Positions 17,216-26,322 of a stretch of DNA of 64,000 bases are shown piece by piece (position 1 is the stretch's first letter; the number at the start of each line of letters is the position of its first letter). Source of the DNA: Pseudomonadota bacterium. GTDB lineage: Bacteria; Pseudomonadota; Gammaproteobacteria; QQUJ01. The notes under the pieces are model-generated. The model made no database searches. It had not been told where the DNA came from and saw nothing but the letters and a program-made list of their open reading frames with translations. The position numbers and the translations under genes were made by a program. The stretch is taken from positions 62,001 through 126,000 of the forward strand of contig QQUJ01000030.1 in the NCBI GenBank assembly GCA_008501635.1, read 5' to 3'.

Positions 17216-18597
17216 GCTGCGGACTCCTCAGTTTCAACTTTCGGTCCGTCAACCGGAAGAACAACCCGAAATTTTGTGCCGATGCCCAACGCGCTCTCAA
17301 CGTCTATTTTTCCGCCATGCTTTTGCACAATGCCGTAGGAGAGGGACAATCCCAACCCCGTGCCCTTGCCCACCGGTTTAGTGGTGTAGAACGGATCAAA
17401 TATCCGCGTCAGTTTATCTGCCGGGATACCATTGCCGGTATCCTGCACCTCTATCCATACGTGATCGTCTTCTGCTCCGGTACTGATCGTGATCGTACCT
17501 CGCTCCGCCATCGCTTGCGCCGCGTTGACGAGCAGATTCATAAACACCTGGTTCAACTGAGAGGTCATGCAGCGTACATGGGGCAGATCACCATAAACCT
17601 TGTTCACTTCAGCCTTGTACTTGACTTCGTTCCATACCACATTGAGCGTGCTGTCGATACCCGCGTGAATATCCGCCCACTCCCAATCACCCGAATCGAC
17701 GCGCGAGAAATCCTTCAGGTCCTGGACAATCTTTTTGACCCTTGTGATGCCCTCATCGCATTCGTCCATCAGAGACTGGCAATCGTCGCGCAGATAAGCG
17801 AGATCGATCTGTTCCTTGAATTCGCGAAGGCTCTGGAGCAATTCCACTGATCCGCTGAGGTTCGTCTCCGCCTCTTCGTAGCGCTGCAGCAATTCCAGCA
17901 GGTCGCGCAGATATCCCCGCAGGGTTGACAGATTGGAGTTGACATACCCGATGGGGTTGTTGATCTCGTGCGCCACGCCCGCGGCGAGTTGTCCGATCGA
18001 CGCCAGTTTTTCAGACTGCAGAAGCTGATTCTGCGCCTCTTCCAAACGATTGTTCAGCACTTCCAACTGCTGAATACGATGTTGCGACTCACGGTGCAGC
18101 TGTGCATTTTCCAACACGAACGTAAGCATATTAACCAAGGAGCCGCCCTGTTCCAGTGCCTTCTCGGTAAACGCTTCCACACCCTCTTTGCGATTGATTG
18201 AGATTACACCGAGCAGCCGCTGATCGGTCGTCAGGGGCCAACACATGGCGGAGTTGGCGCGTACGGTTTGCCTGGGACGAACGGGCAACTGAAAACGAGG
18301 GTCACTGGAGACGTCGCCATTGAGCAACAACTCCTGCCGGTTCTCCGCCACCCAGCCCATCACCCCTTTTCCCAGGGGGATCGTCTGGCCGATTGCCTCT
18401 TGCGGCAGTTCGATGCCGGCGACGATGGTGAGTAACTCGGTTGATGAATCGTAGCTCGCCAACGAACCCGTGTTGGCCTGAAAAGCGCGCACGACATGTT
18501 GCAATATCGCTGTCTGAGCCTCTGCAGGATCCTTATGGCGGCTGAGATCGCGTCCCAGTTTATAGAGGCTGAAGTACCAGCTCGCGCTATCCATCAT
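17212..18597 (-). CDS. Soluble sensor histidine kinase with GAF domain
   Basis: 461 residues without membrane helices. A GAF sensor domain (about 20-165) is followed by a coiled coil, a HisKA-type dimerisation region with the phospho-acceptor in AAGVAHEINNPIGYVNSN (His210), and a HATPase domain with NLLVNAAQAM (N box), DTGNGIPADKLTRIFDPF (G1/F box) and GKGTGLGLSLSYGI (G2). It presumably phosphorylates one or more of the three receivers made from the same operon. It overlaps the HD-GYP gene by 4 bp and lies 18 bp after the HDOD gene. Confidence 0.94.
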   Translation of the reverse strand: MMDSASWYFSLYKLGRDLSRHKDPAEAQTAILQHVVRAFQANTGSLASYDSSTELLTIVAGIELPQEAIGQTIPLGKGVMGWVAENRQELLLNGDVSSDPRFQLPVRPRQTVRANSAMCWPLTTDQRLLGVISINRKEGVEAFTEKALEQGGSLVNMLTFVLENAQLHRESQHRIQQLEVLNNRLEEAQNQLLQSEKLASIGQLAAGVAHEINNPIGYVNSNLSTLRGYLRDLLELLQRYEEAETNLSGSVELLQSLREFKEQIDLAYLRDDCQSLMDECDEGITRVKKIVQDLKDFSRVDSGDWEWADIHAGIDSTLNVVWNEVKYKAEVNKVYGDLPHVRCMTSQLNQVFMNLLVNAAQAMAERGTITISTGAEDDHVWIEVQDTGNGIPADKLTRIFDPFYTTKPVGKGTGLGLSLSYGIVQKHGGKIDVESALGIGTKFRVVLPVDGPKVETEESAA

Positions 18598-18615
18598 CTC
18601 TCCTGCAATCGCAAA

Positions 18616-19452
18616 TCACAGAAACAGATTCGAATGCATGTTCAGCTGCTCGATCTCTCCGAGACACCGCCGCACATCAGCCCATTCAAATCGCATACGC
18701 TCCCATATTCTGGGATCCAGCGCCGGGATGGTGTCATCTCCACCATTACCGATATCCAGAGAGCGGCAGAAAATATCACCGATATGTACGACTGCCGCCA
18801 AGTCATCCTCCGTCTCGGCCGGTCGATGATGATCGCGTATCGCGAGGGTGACACCGCCCGGCAGTTTCCACCGCTCGGCAGCCAACGCACCGGCGTATGC
18901 GTGGTCGAAACCCATCACCTCGCGCTCGGCCTCGAGAAGCAGACAGCCCCGTTCCCGTGCCAGTTGCAGTGCCCGATGAAACTCTTCTGTCATCACGGTA
19001 TCCATGACCAGCTTTCCCACATCGTGGAGCAATCCCGCCGTAAAGGCCGTCTCACCCTCCAGACGGCAATGATTGCCCACGACTTTGGAGGCGACTCCAG
19101 TCCCGATGGCATGTTGCCAAAAGGCCAGGCGATCAAACCTGCTCTCCTCTTCACCGGAAAACAGCGCCATCACGCCGGCGGTAGTCACCACATTGCGAAT
19201 AGTATGCACACCCAGTACGACGGTGGCTTCTTTCAGCGAGGCGATTTGGCGTGACATGCCGTAGAACGGCGAATTGGCAATACGCAGAATACGCGCGGAA
19301 AGCCCCTGATCCTTGGCAATGCGCTGTTCGAGCGACGAAAGATCCACATCACGCTGATCCAGGATCGACAGCACCTCGGTTATCACCACCGACAGCGAGC
19401 CCAGATTTTCGCTCAAACCCTTTTCCAGTTTGTCTCGCATTGCCACATTCAC
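18616..19452 (-). CDS. HDOD-domain protein
   Basis: 278 residues dominated by an HDOD domain (about 15-215), the HD-like fold common in proteobacterial signalling proteins. Visible family features are DQGLSARILRIANSPFYGM, LGVHTIRNVVT, GLLHDVGKLVMDT and the FDHAYAGALAAERWKLP segment. HDOD proteins usually lack nucleotide-phosphodiesterase activity and act as regulators. The start overlaps the stop of the small gene upstream by 4 bp, so they are coupled. Location in a kinase/HD-GYP operon fits a role in cyclic-di-GMP or stress signalling (inference). Confidence 0.9.
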   Translation of the reverse strand: MNVAMRDKLEKGLSENLGSLSVVITEVLSILDQRDVDLSSLEQRIAKDQGLSARILRIANSPFYGMSRQIASLKEATVVLGVHTIRNVVTTAGVMALFSGEEESRFDRLAFWQHAIGTGVASKVVGNHCRLEGETAFTAGLLHDVGKLVMDTVMTEEFHRALQLARERGCLLLEAEREVMGFDHAYAGALAAERWKLPGGVTLAIRDHHRPAETEDDLAAVVHIGDIFCRSLDIGNGGDDTIPALDPRIWERMRFEWADVRRCLGEIEQLNMHSNLFL

Positions 19453-19769
19453 CGCAGCACTTCGCCACGATAGTCGATAACCACCGCTTTGAACCGCTGC
19501 ATCAGGTCATTGTCGCGGTGACGTTCGAAGCGGGCTTCCACGCGTTCGACTATTTCAAGCCGACGCGTCTCGATCTCGGCGGCATCCATCTCGTTCTCAG
19601 CCAGAACTGACACCATTTCAACGTTACGCCTGCGCAGCGCACTGAGTTTTTCGGCTGTCAACTCCGTACCCTGTTTCATCAACATCCGCCCTTTGTCGTC
19701 CAGCAGGTCCGCTGCCAATTCAGCCCCCTCTGTGACATCGTCTATAGGAATGCGCAGTATCTGCCTCAC
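19449..19769 (-). CDS. Small stand-alone domain protein of the signalling operon
   Basis: 106 residues, soluble, mostly charged. The first 55 residues (IPIDDVTEGAELAADLLDDK, then GRMLMKQGTELTAEKLSALR) have the same pattern as the segment often found beside HD-GYP domains, including the C-terminal 60 residues of this operon's own HD-GYP regulator (LKEGMALSRDLVHFDGMLLL). The second half is a predicted helix rich in Glu and Arg. It is packed directly against its neighbours: 0 bp after the upstream regulator and 4-bp overlap with the HDOD gene. Function unknown; a protein-protein adaptor is possible. Confidence 0.8.
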   Translation of the reverse strand: MRQILRIPIDDVTEGAELAADLLDDKGRMLMKQGTELTAEKLSALRRRNVEMVSVLAENEMDAAEIETRRLEIVERVEARFERHRDNDLMQRFKAVVIDYRGEVLR

Positions 19770-20585
19770 CTATTCCTCCTGTATCGGCACCATCACCACG
19801 ACCAAGCCTCTTCCGCGTGATTCCTGATCAAGCTGGCTTATGGTCATGTCGCACTCTTCTCCGTGACAATCCACTCGCCCGCAATACCACGGATCGACAT
19901 CGCCCGGAAAGGCGCTGAGCGCTTCAAAGACCTCACGAGGTGCTGCATGCTCTACCGTCATTCCAACCAGGCTGGAACCGGCTGCCAGCGCTTTTGCTTT
20001 TTGATTGGCCACCACAATCATGCCATCGCTGTCGACACCGATGACCCCAACCGGCAGATGTTCAAAGACCTCCTGGGCGATCTTCAAGGCCTGGAGGTTG
20101 ATCATTACTTCACGCGTCTTCTCCTGCACGCGTTTCTCGAGATTCTGATTAAGCATGGACAACTCGTCATTGGCGCGCTGCAACTCTCCCGTGAGACGAC
20201 GATTCTCGTCTTCGAGTTCGAAATGCTCGAAGGCCTCCCGGATATTCTTCCTTAGCAGTTCGTCATCCCACGGCTTGGTCAGAAACTTGTAGATGGCCCC
20301 TTCGTTAATGGCCGTGGTGACGGATTCCAACTCGGTATAGCCGCTGAGAACTATGCGTACGGTATTGGGGTGGTGCTCCTTGACTCGGCGCAGAAACTCA
20401 ACGCCGGTCATCTGCGGCATGCGCTGATCCGACACAATGACGCCAACATCGTTTTCCGCCAGAAGTTTCAGTCCCTCATCGCCGCTCGTGGCGCTGAGGA
20501 TGGTGTAGCCATCCCGGCGGAAAAGACGCGCCAGCGAACGAAGGATATTCTCCTCGTCATCCACCAAAAGTAACGTGCGCCCCAT
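19770..20585 (-). CDS. Response regulator with C-terminal PAS-like domain
   Basis: 271 residues, first gene of the signalling operon. The receiver domain (1-125) has DDEE, the phospho-acceptor in VIVSDQRMPQMTG, and KPWDDELL. A coiled coil (about 125-165) leads to a PAS-like domain (FEHLPVGVIGVDSDGMIVVA, about 175-260) that also carries three cysteines/histidines in WYCGRVDCHGEECDM, a possible metal or redox site. Many such receiver-PAS proteins relay signals to a partner kinase. The promoter of the operon should lie in the 260 bp between here and metZ. Confidence 0.88.
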   Translation of the reverse strand: MGRTLLLVDDEENILRSLARLFRRDGYTILSATSGDEGLKLLAENDVGVIVSDQRMPQMTGVEFLRRVKEHHPNTVRIVLSGYTELESVTTAINEGAIYKFLTKPWDDELLRKNIREAFEHFELEDENRRLTGELQRANDELSMLNQNLEKRVQEKTREVMINLQALKIAQEVFEHLPVGVIGVDSDGMIVVANQKAKALAAGSSLVGMTVEHAAPREVFEALSAFPGDVDPWYCGRVDCHGEECDMTISQLDQESRGRGLVVVMVPIQEE

Positions 20586-20845
20586 CTAACCACCCTACCT
20601 TCCTGGTCTGCGGAATCGATCGGATCGGTCTTACTTGCCCTATTCTCCACAATTATGACCGATTTGCACCGCATAGCAGCGTTATCGGGTGAACTCGCGC
20701 CGCGGCGCTGCGGAGTGAATTGAGCAGGGAACGACAGAGGATTGTTTACGGTTGCCCGTGAGAGCTTGACGCCCTCTGTTTGGGCTTGCGGAGGGGAATC
20801 GCTAATCGGCCAGGGCGCACCAAACCATGAAACTCGATGGGCGAA

Positions 20846-22027
20846 TCACAGGCCACGGCTGAGATCGCGAATCAGGTCCGTCGCATCCTCGAGACCCACC
20901 GCCAGTCGAATCAAGCCCTCGCCAATCCCTGCGGCCGCCCTCTCCGCTGCACTGATGCGGCCGTGAGTCGTCGATGCCGGATGCGTAATCGTGGTCTTGG
21001 TATCACCCAGATTGGCGGTTATGCTGCATAACCGCGTCGCATCGATAACCCGCCAGGCCGCCTCTCGCCCGCCCTCGACCTCGAACGACACGATACCGCC
21101 ATAACCCCTCTGCTGCCGCGTCGCCAGGGCATGCTGGGGGTGACTCGCCAATCCTGGATAGTGCACCCTGGCGACGCCAGGGACGGTCTCCAGCCATCGC
21201 GCCACCTCCAGCGCCGCTTCGCTGTGAGCGTTCATTCTCAGCTTAAGGGTCTCAAGCCCCTTGAGAAAAACCCATGCATTGAATGGGCTCATGGTGGGCC
21301 CTGCAGTGCGTAGAAAACCGAATACCTCTTTTCCGACGCGCTCGGCATCACCGATCACCGCACCGCCCACGCAACGACCCTGACCATCCAGATATTTGGT
21401 CGCCGAATGCACCACCAGGTCGGCCCCCAACGCCAGCGGCTGCTGTAGAGCGGGCGTGCAGAAACAGTTGTCCACCACCAGCAGGCAGTCGTGACGGTGC
21501 GCGATCTCAGCCAGTGCCGCGACATCCGCGATCTCGGTCAACGGGTTGGAGGGTGTCTCCAGAAAGAGCATGCGGGTACTGGGGGTGATCGCCGCCTCCC
21601 ACCCGTCGTTGTCCGAAAGCGGCACAAAGGTTGTAGTAACACCGAACTTGGTCAGATAGTTGGAAAACAGCGAACTCGTCGTACCAAATATGTCACGCGA
21701 CGATACGATATGATCTCCCTGGCGCAGCAACGCCATGCAGATGCTGAGGATTGCCGCCATCCCTGAAGAGGTCGCGACACAACACTCTCCGCCCTCCAGC
21801 GCCGCGAGGCGCTGCTCGAATATGCGTACCGTGGGGTTGGTGAATCGCGAATAGATATTGCCGGCCGCATCCCCCGCAAAGCGTGCAGCGGCTTCCTGGG
21901 CGTTGGCGAAAACAAAGCTCGATGAGGTGAATATCGGTTCGCCCTGCTCGCCCTCGTTGGTGCGAACGTGACCGGCGCGCACCGCCATGGTCGAGAATCC
22001 CCACTCTTCCCAATCGTTATCGCTCAT
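20846..22027 (-). CDS. metZ: O-succinylhomoserine sulfhydrylase MetZ
   Basis: 393 residues of the Cys/Met-metabolism PLP family. The PLP lysine is in [16 protein letters not shown], and [29 protein letters not shown] and the C-terminal STTHGRI complete the family pattern. The position directly after purF and the sequence type fit MetZ, which makes homocysteine from O-succinylhomoserine and sulfide. GAGGTG lies about 8 nt before the ATG. The leader contains a SAM-II-like riboswitch followed by a terminator-like hairpin, so expression should fall when S-adenosylmethionine is plentiful. Confidence 0.95.
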   Translation of the reverse strand: MSDNDWEEWGFSTMAVRAGHVRTNEGEQGEPIFTSSSFVFANAQEAAARFAGDAAGNIYSRFTNPTVRIFEQRLAALEGGECCVATSSGMAAILSICMALLRQGDHIVSSRDIFGTTSSLFSNYLTKFGVTTTFVPLSDNDGWEAAITPSTRMLFLETPSNPLTEIADVAALAEIAHRHDCLLVVDNCFCTPALQQPLALGADLVVHSATKYLDGQGRCVGGAVIGDAERVGKEVFGFLRTAGPTMSPFNAWVFLKGLETLKLRMNAHSEAALEVARWLETVPGVARVHYPGLASHPQHALATRQQRGYGGIVSFEVEGGREAAWRVIDATRLCSITANLGDTKTTITHPASTTHGRISAAERAAAGIGEGLIRLAVGLEDATDLIRDLSRGL

Positions 22028-22044
22028 CGCCGGATCACCTCATG

Positions 22045-22090
22045 GGCAAAAAAAAACCCACCTTCAGCTGATTGCCAAAGCAGGTTTCCC
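22045..22090 (-). terminator. Possible attenuator terminator of the metZ leader
   Basis: Downstream of the riboswitch the minus strand can pair AACCTGCTT with AAGGTGGGTT around a 13-nt loop, followed by a run of ten T residues, 20-30 nt before the metZ start. The stem is imperfect. An alternative pairing of GCTAAAGC (riboswitch 3' end) with GCTTTGGC would compete with it, so SAM binding could switch termination. It may instead be a remnant. Confidence 0.55.
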
Positions 22091-22148
22091 AACTCGCTTT
22101 AGCCGTATTTTTAAAGCGCCCGCAAGCTGATTGTTCAAATCGGCGCTA
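22088..22148 (-). promoter_or_regulatory. SAM-II-type riboswitch in metZ leader
   Basis: Minus strand. The P1 stem is GCGCC...GGCGC. The loop contains GATTTGAACAATCAGCTTGC, and the downstream part is TTTAAAAATACGGCTAAAGC. This follows the SAM-II (metA/metX motif) consensus: GCGC-GAUUU in the loop, UUGC before the closing GCGC, an A-rich stretch, then GCUAAA, which forms the pseudoknot. The location before a methionine-synthesis gene agrees. SAM-II is best known from alphaproteobacteria. Covariance-model scoring was not possible here. Confidence 0.85.
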
Positions 22149-22209
22149 CCGACGGAAAGCGTATTCCCAAGGCACTCTTAAGTCAACCACATCGCCGGCA
22201 TCGCGGTTG

Positions 22210-23736
22210 TTAGAGGTTGTTGCGCAGATCCATCACCTCGGGATCAGCCAGCTCTTCGATGATGCGCTCATGCCTTAGCTTGGCACCATCGTTGCGCCTG
22301 GCTTCGAGGTGGTCCAAATACTGCTGATCGACATCTCCCGTCACATACTCTCCCGTAAACACAGAAGTGTCGAAGCGATCCACTCGCGGATTACCCTTAC
22401 GCACCGAACTGATCAGATCATCCAGTTCCTGATAGATCAGCCAGTCGGCTCCTATCTCACGAGCAATCTCGTCGACTTCGCGGCCATGAGCAATCAGTTC
22501 GCTCGCCGACGGCATATCGATACCGTAGACGTTGGGATAGCGCACTGGAGGCGCTGCCGAGGCAAAGTAAACCTTCTTCGCACCGGCACGCCGCGCCATC
22601 TCGATGATTTTTGCCGACGTGGTGCCGCGGACGATGGAGTCGTCCACCAGCAGCACGTTTTTGCCGCGGAACTCCAGATCGATCGCATTGAGCTTATGGG
22701 TTACCGACTTCTCGCGCATCTTCTGCCCGGGCATGATGAAAGTGCGGCCGATGTAGCGGTTCTTGATGAATCCCTCGCGATACTTGACCCCTAACTTGAA
22801 AGCCATTTCCAACGCCGCAGTGCGGCTGGTGTCGGGGATGGGAATAACCACATCGATGTCGTGATCCGGTCGCGCACGCAGCATCTTGTCGGCCAAGCGT
22901 TCACCCATACGCAGCCGCGCTTTGTAGACCGAAATGTCGTCGATAATGGAATCCGGGCGTGCCAGATAGACGAACTCGAATATGCACGGCGAGTAGGTGG
23001 TGTTGTCGGCACACCGGCGGGTGTAGAGCTGACCGCGCTTGTCGATAAACGCCGCTTCGCCGGGCGCCAGATCGCGAATCAACTCGAAACCGACCGCGTC
23101 CAGAGCCACGCTTTCCGAAGCAATCATGTAATCCATGCCCTGCGGTGTTTCGCGCTGCCCGATCACGATGGGCCTGATACCAAAAGGATCGCGAAACCCG
23201 ACGATCCCATAGCCGGTGATCATCGCCACCGCGGCATATCCGCCGCGACAACGCCGGTGCACACCGGCAACCGCCTCGAATACGTCATCTTCCGTGGCGC
23301 GCAGTTTGCCCCGGGTCTGGAGTTCATGGGCAAAAACATTGAGCAGGATTTCGGAATCCGACTCGGTGTTAATGTGGCGTAGATCCTCGGCGAACAGGTC
23401 ACGTTTCAGCTGCGCGGAATTGATCAGGTTACCGTTGTGCGCCAGGGTGATGCCGTAGGGCGAGTTGACATAGAAAGGCTGAGCCTCGGCCGAAGAGGCG
23501 CATCCGGCCGTGGGATACCGTACATGGCCGATACCCATCTTGCCGCGCAGACGCAGCATATGCCGCTGCTGAAAGACGTCGCGCACCAGGCCGTTGTCCT
23601 TGCGCAGCGCCAGATGGGATCCCTCACAAGTGACCATACCGGCGGCATCCTGTCCGCGGTGTTGTAACACGGTCAGCGCGTCATACAGGTCCTGATTGAC
23701 CGGGCTCCGCGCGACAATGCCAACAATCCCGCACAT
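22210..23736 (-). CDS. purF: Amidophosphoribosyltransferase PurF
   Basis: 508 residues, full length. Cys2 (MCGIVGIV) is the glutaminase nucleophile of the N-terminal Ntn-hydrolase domain, with HNGNLIN and the GYAAVAMI segment. The C-terminal phosphoribosyltransferase domain has the PRPP loop [14 protein letters not shown]. It catalyses the first step of purine synthesis, PRPP plus glutamine to phosphoribosylamine. cvpA lies 44 bp upstream, the conserved gammaproteobacterial pair. Confidence 0.98.
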   Translation of the reverse strand: MCGIVGIVARSPVNQDLYDALTVLQHRGQDAAGMVTCEGSHLALRKDNGLVRDVFQQRHMLRLRGKMGIGHVRYPTAGCASSAEAQPFYVNSPYGITLAHNGNLINSAQLKRDLFAEDLRHINTESDSEILLNVFAHELQTRGKLRATEDDVFEAVAGVHRRCRGGYAAVAMITGYGIVGFRDPFGIRPIVIGQRETPQGMDYMIASESVALDAVGFELIRDLAPGEAAFIDKRGQLYTRRCADNTTYSPCIFEFVYLARPDSIIDDISVYKARLRMGERLADKMLRARPDHDIDVVIPIPDTSRTAALEMAFKLGVKYREGFIKNRYIGRTFIMPGQKMREKSVTHKLNAIDLEFRGKNVLLVDDSIVRGTTSAKIIEMARRAGAKKVYFASAAPPVRYPNVYGIDMPSASELIAHGREVDEIAREIGADWLIYQELDDLISSVRKGNPRVDRFDTSVFTGEYVTGDVDQQYLDHLEARRNDGAKLRHERIIEELADPEVMDLRNNL

Positions 23737-23780
23737 GTCGTATCCTCATGTCATACTCGGGCGCGCGGGTGCACACCCTG

Positions 23781-24269
23781 TCAAAACACCACGTTCCCGG
23801 CAATATCTGCCGGCAGATAACCGCGCACCCATACCGCCATCTTCTCGAACGAACCCAACAGGCGCGACTGGTCCCACCACGGGTCGCCAGGCAGGGGCGT
23901 CAGTCCCGCCAGTAACACCAGCACCACAACCACCAGAACCCCGCGCGCCGCTCCGAAGGCGACGCCGATGATCCGGTCGGTACCGCTGAGTCCGGTCTTC
24001 TGAACTATCTTGTAGACCAGATAGTTGAACCAGGCCCCAAGCGCCAATGTGACGAGAAACAGCAGCGCAAAGGCAGCTGCCAGCTGCAGCGAAGGCACCG
24101 AGATCCAGGCGGCGAAATGGACGGCCAGCGCGGCGGAGAAAGCGAAACTGATCCAGAAGGCCAGGATCCAGGAGGCCAGCGACAGCGCCTCGCGAACGAA
24201 CCCCCGCAATAGGCTGACAACAGCGGAAATGGCAATGATGGCCAGAATGGCAATATCGACCCACGTCAT
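23781..24269 (-). CDS. cvpA: CvpA-family membrane protein
   Basis: 162 residues with four hydrophobic segments (about 3-25, 28-50, 62-88 and 102-124) and the CvpA pattern WVDIAILAIIAISAVVSLLRGFVREAL...GTDRIIGVAFGAARG. CvpA is an inner-membrane protein first linked to colicin V export; later work links it to envelope stress and biofilm. Its place just before purF supports the call. Confidence 0.94.
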   Translation of the reverse strand: MTWVDIAILAIIAISAVVSLLRGFVREALSLASWILAFWISFAFSAALAVHFAAWISVPSLQLAAAFALLFLVTLALGAWFNYLVYKIVQKTGLSGTDRIIGVAFGAARGVLVVVVLVLLAGLTPLPGDPWWDQSRLLGSFEKMAVWVRGYLPADIAGNVVF

Positions 24270-24400
24270 GGATTATCGGCAGATGCTGAGTAAGGGGTGA
24301 GTGTCTCTGAGATCGGGACTGGGAGTGCCGTTCAGCATGGCGGGCATTCTAGCAGAGAGGTCTTCCGCGAACACGGTTTGCAGCTCAATTGTCCGACCGA

Positions 24401-24964
24401 TCAGCGATGCCTGACCACAATACCTTCGATCCTGGCCTTCGCCTTCAACTTTTCAAGAAGCTTTTTGGCGCGCTCTTCATCCAGCTCGGGCCCCACCCTG
24501 ACGCGAGTAGCCTGTTTGCCGTCCTCTTCATGCTCCTCTGTATAAGCGCGGAAACCGAGTTTGCGCAATTTGTCGCGCAATCGAGTGGCGTTCTCCTCGC
24601 TGGAAAAACTACCCACCTGTACCGCCCAGGTGGCGAGCTGCGGGTCGGGAGACAAGGCGCGCGGAGAGCGACTGGGCGCGGGTAGATCGGCGACCCGGGC
24701 CGGAGGATCGCGCACCTCACTCCGCTCTGGCTGGTTTGTGGATGACGAGCGATCCGACTGCTCCGGTTCCGTGACCACTGGAGGCGCGGCCATCCTGGCT
24801 GATTCGGCAAGGTTCTGCAGCTCCTGGAGCGGTGCGGGGATCAATGGTCGATCTTCCCCCAACCAACCGCGATTGGGTGTATCGAAGAGCATCGGCAGAA
24901 AAATGACGCCCAGAGCCACGAGGACGGTTGCCCCGACCAGACGCTGTCGAATTCGATCATCCAT
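24401..24964 (-). CDS. dedD: SPOR-domain protein (DedD-like)
   Basis: 187 residues: short cytosolic N-terminus, one membrane helix (about 11-27, VGATVLVALGVIFLPMLF), a Pro/Ser/Arg-rich linker, and a C-terminal SPOR domain (about 108-185, WAVQVGSFSSEENATRLRDK). SPOR domains bind denuded peptidoglycan at the division septum. DedD sits between folC and cvpA in E. coli and Pseudomonas, and the same order is seen here. Confidence 0.92.
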   Translation of the reverse strand: MDDRIRQRLVGATVLVALGVIFLPMLFDTPNRGWLGEDRPLIPAPLQELQNLAESARMAAPPVVTEPEQSDRSSSTNQPERSEVRDPPARVADLPAPSRSPRALSPDPQLATWAVQVGSFSSEENATRLRDKLRKLGFRAYTEEHEEDGKQATRVRVGPELDEERAKKLLEKLKAKARIEGIVVRHR

Positions 24965-25015
24965 GGCGATCTATACACGCTCCCCTGTCGCTACAGCTGT
25001 GCGGACCCGCTTCTA

Positions 25016-26275
25016 TTATACGGATCTCGAGAGGATAGCGGCGACGCTAAAAAATGAACCGCACACCACGATGCGATCCCCGGGTTGAGCCGCTGCAGTG
25101 GCGGCGTCACAGGCCGCGGCGACATCCGCCTCGACCGCTTTGGGTACCAGGCCCACTGCCTCTAAGCGCGCCGCCAACGCCCTGCCCGAAAGCCCGCGCG
25201 GCGCCGCGATGCCGCCCACATACCATGCCGTGACCCGATCACGCAGTGCTGACACGAATCCCGCGGTCTCCTTGTCTTCGAGCATTCCCAGCACGGCATG
25301 AGTGTTGCCGGCGCAGGGTCGTCGTTCCAGAAAATCCGCCAGGGCAGCCGCCGCCTGGGGATTGTGGGCGACGTCGAGGATGGTCTCCACCGGCCCCGGC
25401 AGCACTTGGCACCGCCCGGCAACATGGGCCTCCATCAACCCCCGCCGTATCGCACCCTGCCCCACCGGAAGGCGTTCGTTCAACAACTCCAACACCATCA
25501 GTACCGCGGCGGCATTGTGGATCTGATGCATCCCCGGGAGGGATGGCAGCGGCAGCGCCGTGCGCCGCCGCGCCGCACACCACCACTCCCACCCGGGGGG
25601 CGCGGAGCGCAGGTGAAACGCTGTGCCCATTTGATACAACGGAGCACCGAGGCGCTGAGCCTCGGCAGCGATGCTCGCCGGGGGCTCCGGATCACCGCAC
25701 ACCGCGGGCTTGCCGGCGCGGAAGATACCGGCCTTCTCGCGACCAATGGTTTCCCGATCCGGCCCAAGCCATTGCTGGTGGTCAAGTCCGATGCGCGTCA
25801 CCAACGCCACATCGGCATCGAGGATATTGCAGGCGTCGAGGCGCCCCCCCAGCCCCACTTCCAGAATCACCACATCGGGCCTGGCGGTCATGAAGTGGTC
25901 AATGGCGGCCAGGGTGCCGAACTCAAAGTAGGTCAGCGGAACCTCGCCACGGGCCTTGTCGACGCGCTCGAACGCACTGCACAGCACAGCGTCTTGCACA
26001 TCCATCGCCGCGACACGCACACGCTCGTTGTAGCGGATCAGGTGGGGCGAGGTATAGGCGGCTACGCGATATCCGGCGGACCGCAGTACCGCCTCCAACA
26101 TCGCGACGCAGGATCCTTTGCCGTTGGTGCCGGCAACGGTGATGACAGGCCACTCGGGCGCGCCGTGACCGAGTCTGCCAAACACCTCCCGGACGCGCTC
26201 CAGGCCCAACTCGATGCGCGCGGCACTGCCGCTCTCCAGCCACTCGAGCCATTGCTGCAGATGAGAGAATCGCAT
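25016..26275 (-). CDS. folC: Folylpolyglutamate synthase/dihydrofolate synthase FolC
   Basis: 419 residues of the Mur-ligase superfamily. VAGTNGKGSCVAMLEAVLR is the P-loop, followed by YTSPHLIRYNERVRV and EVGLGGRLDACNILD. It adds glutamate to dihydropteroate and to tetrahydrofolates. It lies 47 bp after accD on the same strand, within the conserved accD-folC-dedD-cvpA-purF order. Confidence 0.96.
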   Translation of the reverse strand: MRFSHLQQWLEWLESGSAARIELGLERVREVFGRLGHGAPEWPVITVAGTNGKGSCVAMLEAVLRSAGYRVAAYTSPHLIRYNERVRVAAMDVQDAVLCSAFERVDKARGEVPLTYFEFGTLAAIDHFMTARPDVVILEVGLGGRLDACNILDADVALVTRIGLDHQQWLGPDRETIGREKAGIFRAGKPAVCGDPEPPASIAAEAQRLGAPLYQMGTAFHLRSAPPGWEWWCAARRRTALPLPSLPGMHQIHNAAAVLMVLELLNERLPVGQGAIRRGLMEAHVAGRCQVLPGPVETILDVAHNPQAAAALADFLERRPCAGNTHAVLGMLEDKETAGFVSALRDRVTAWYVGGIAAPRGLSGRALAARLEAVGLVPKAVEADVAAACDAATAAAQPGDRIVVCGSFFSVAAILSRSV

Positions 26276-26322
26276 AGCGGCGAAAAGCCTCGCGCGCAGC
26301 CGCCGGATCCTGGCGGGAGATC

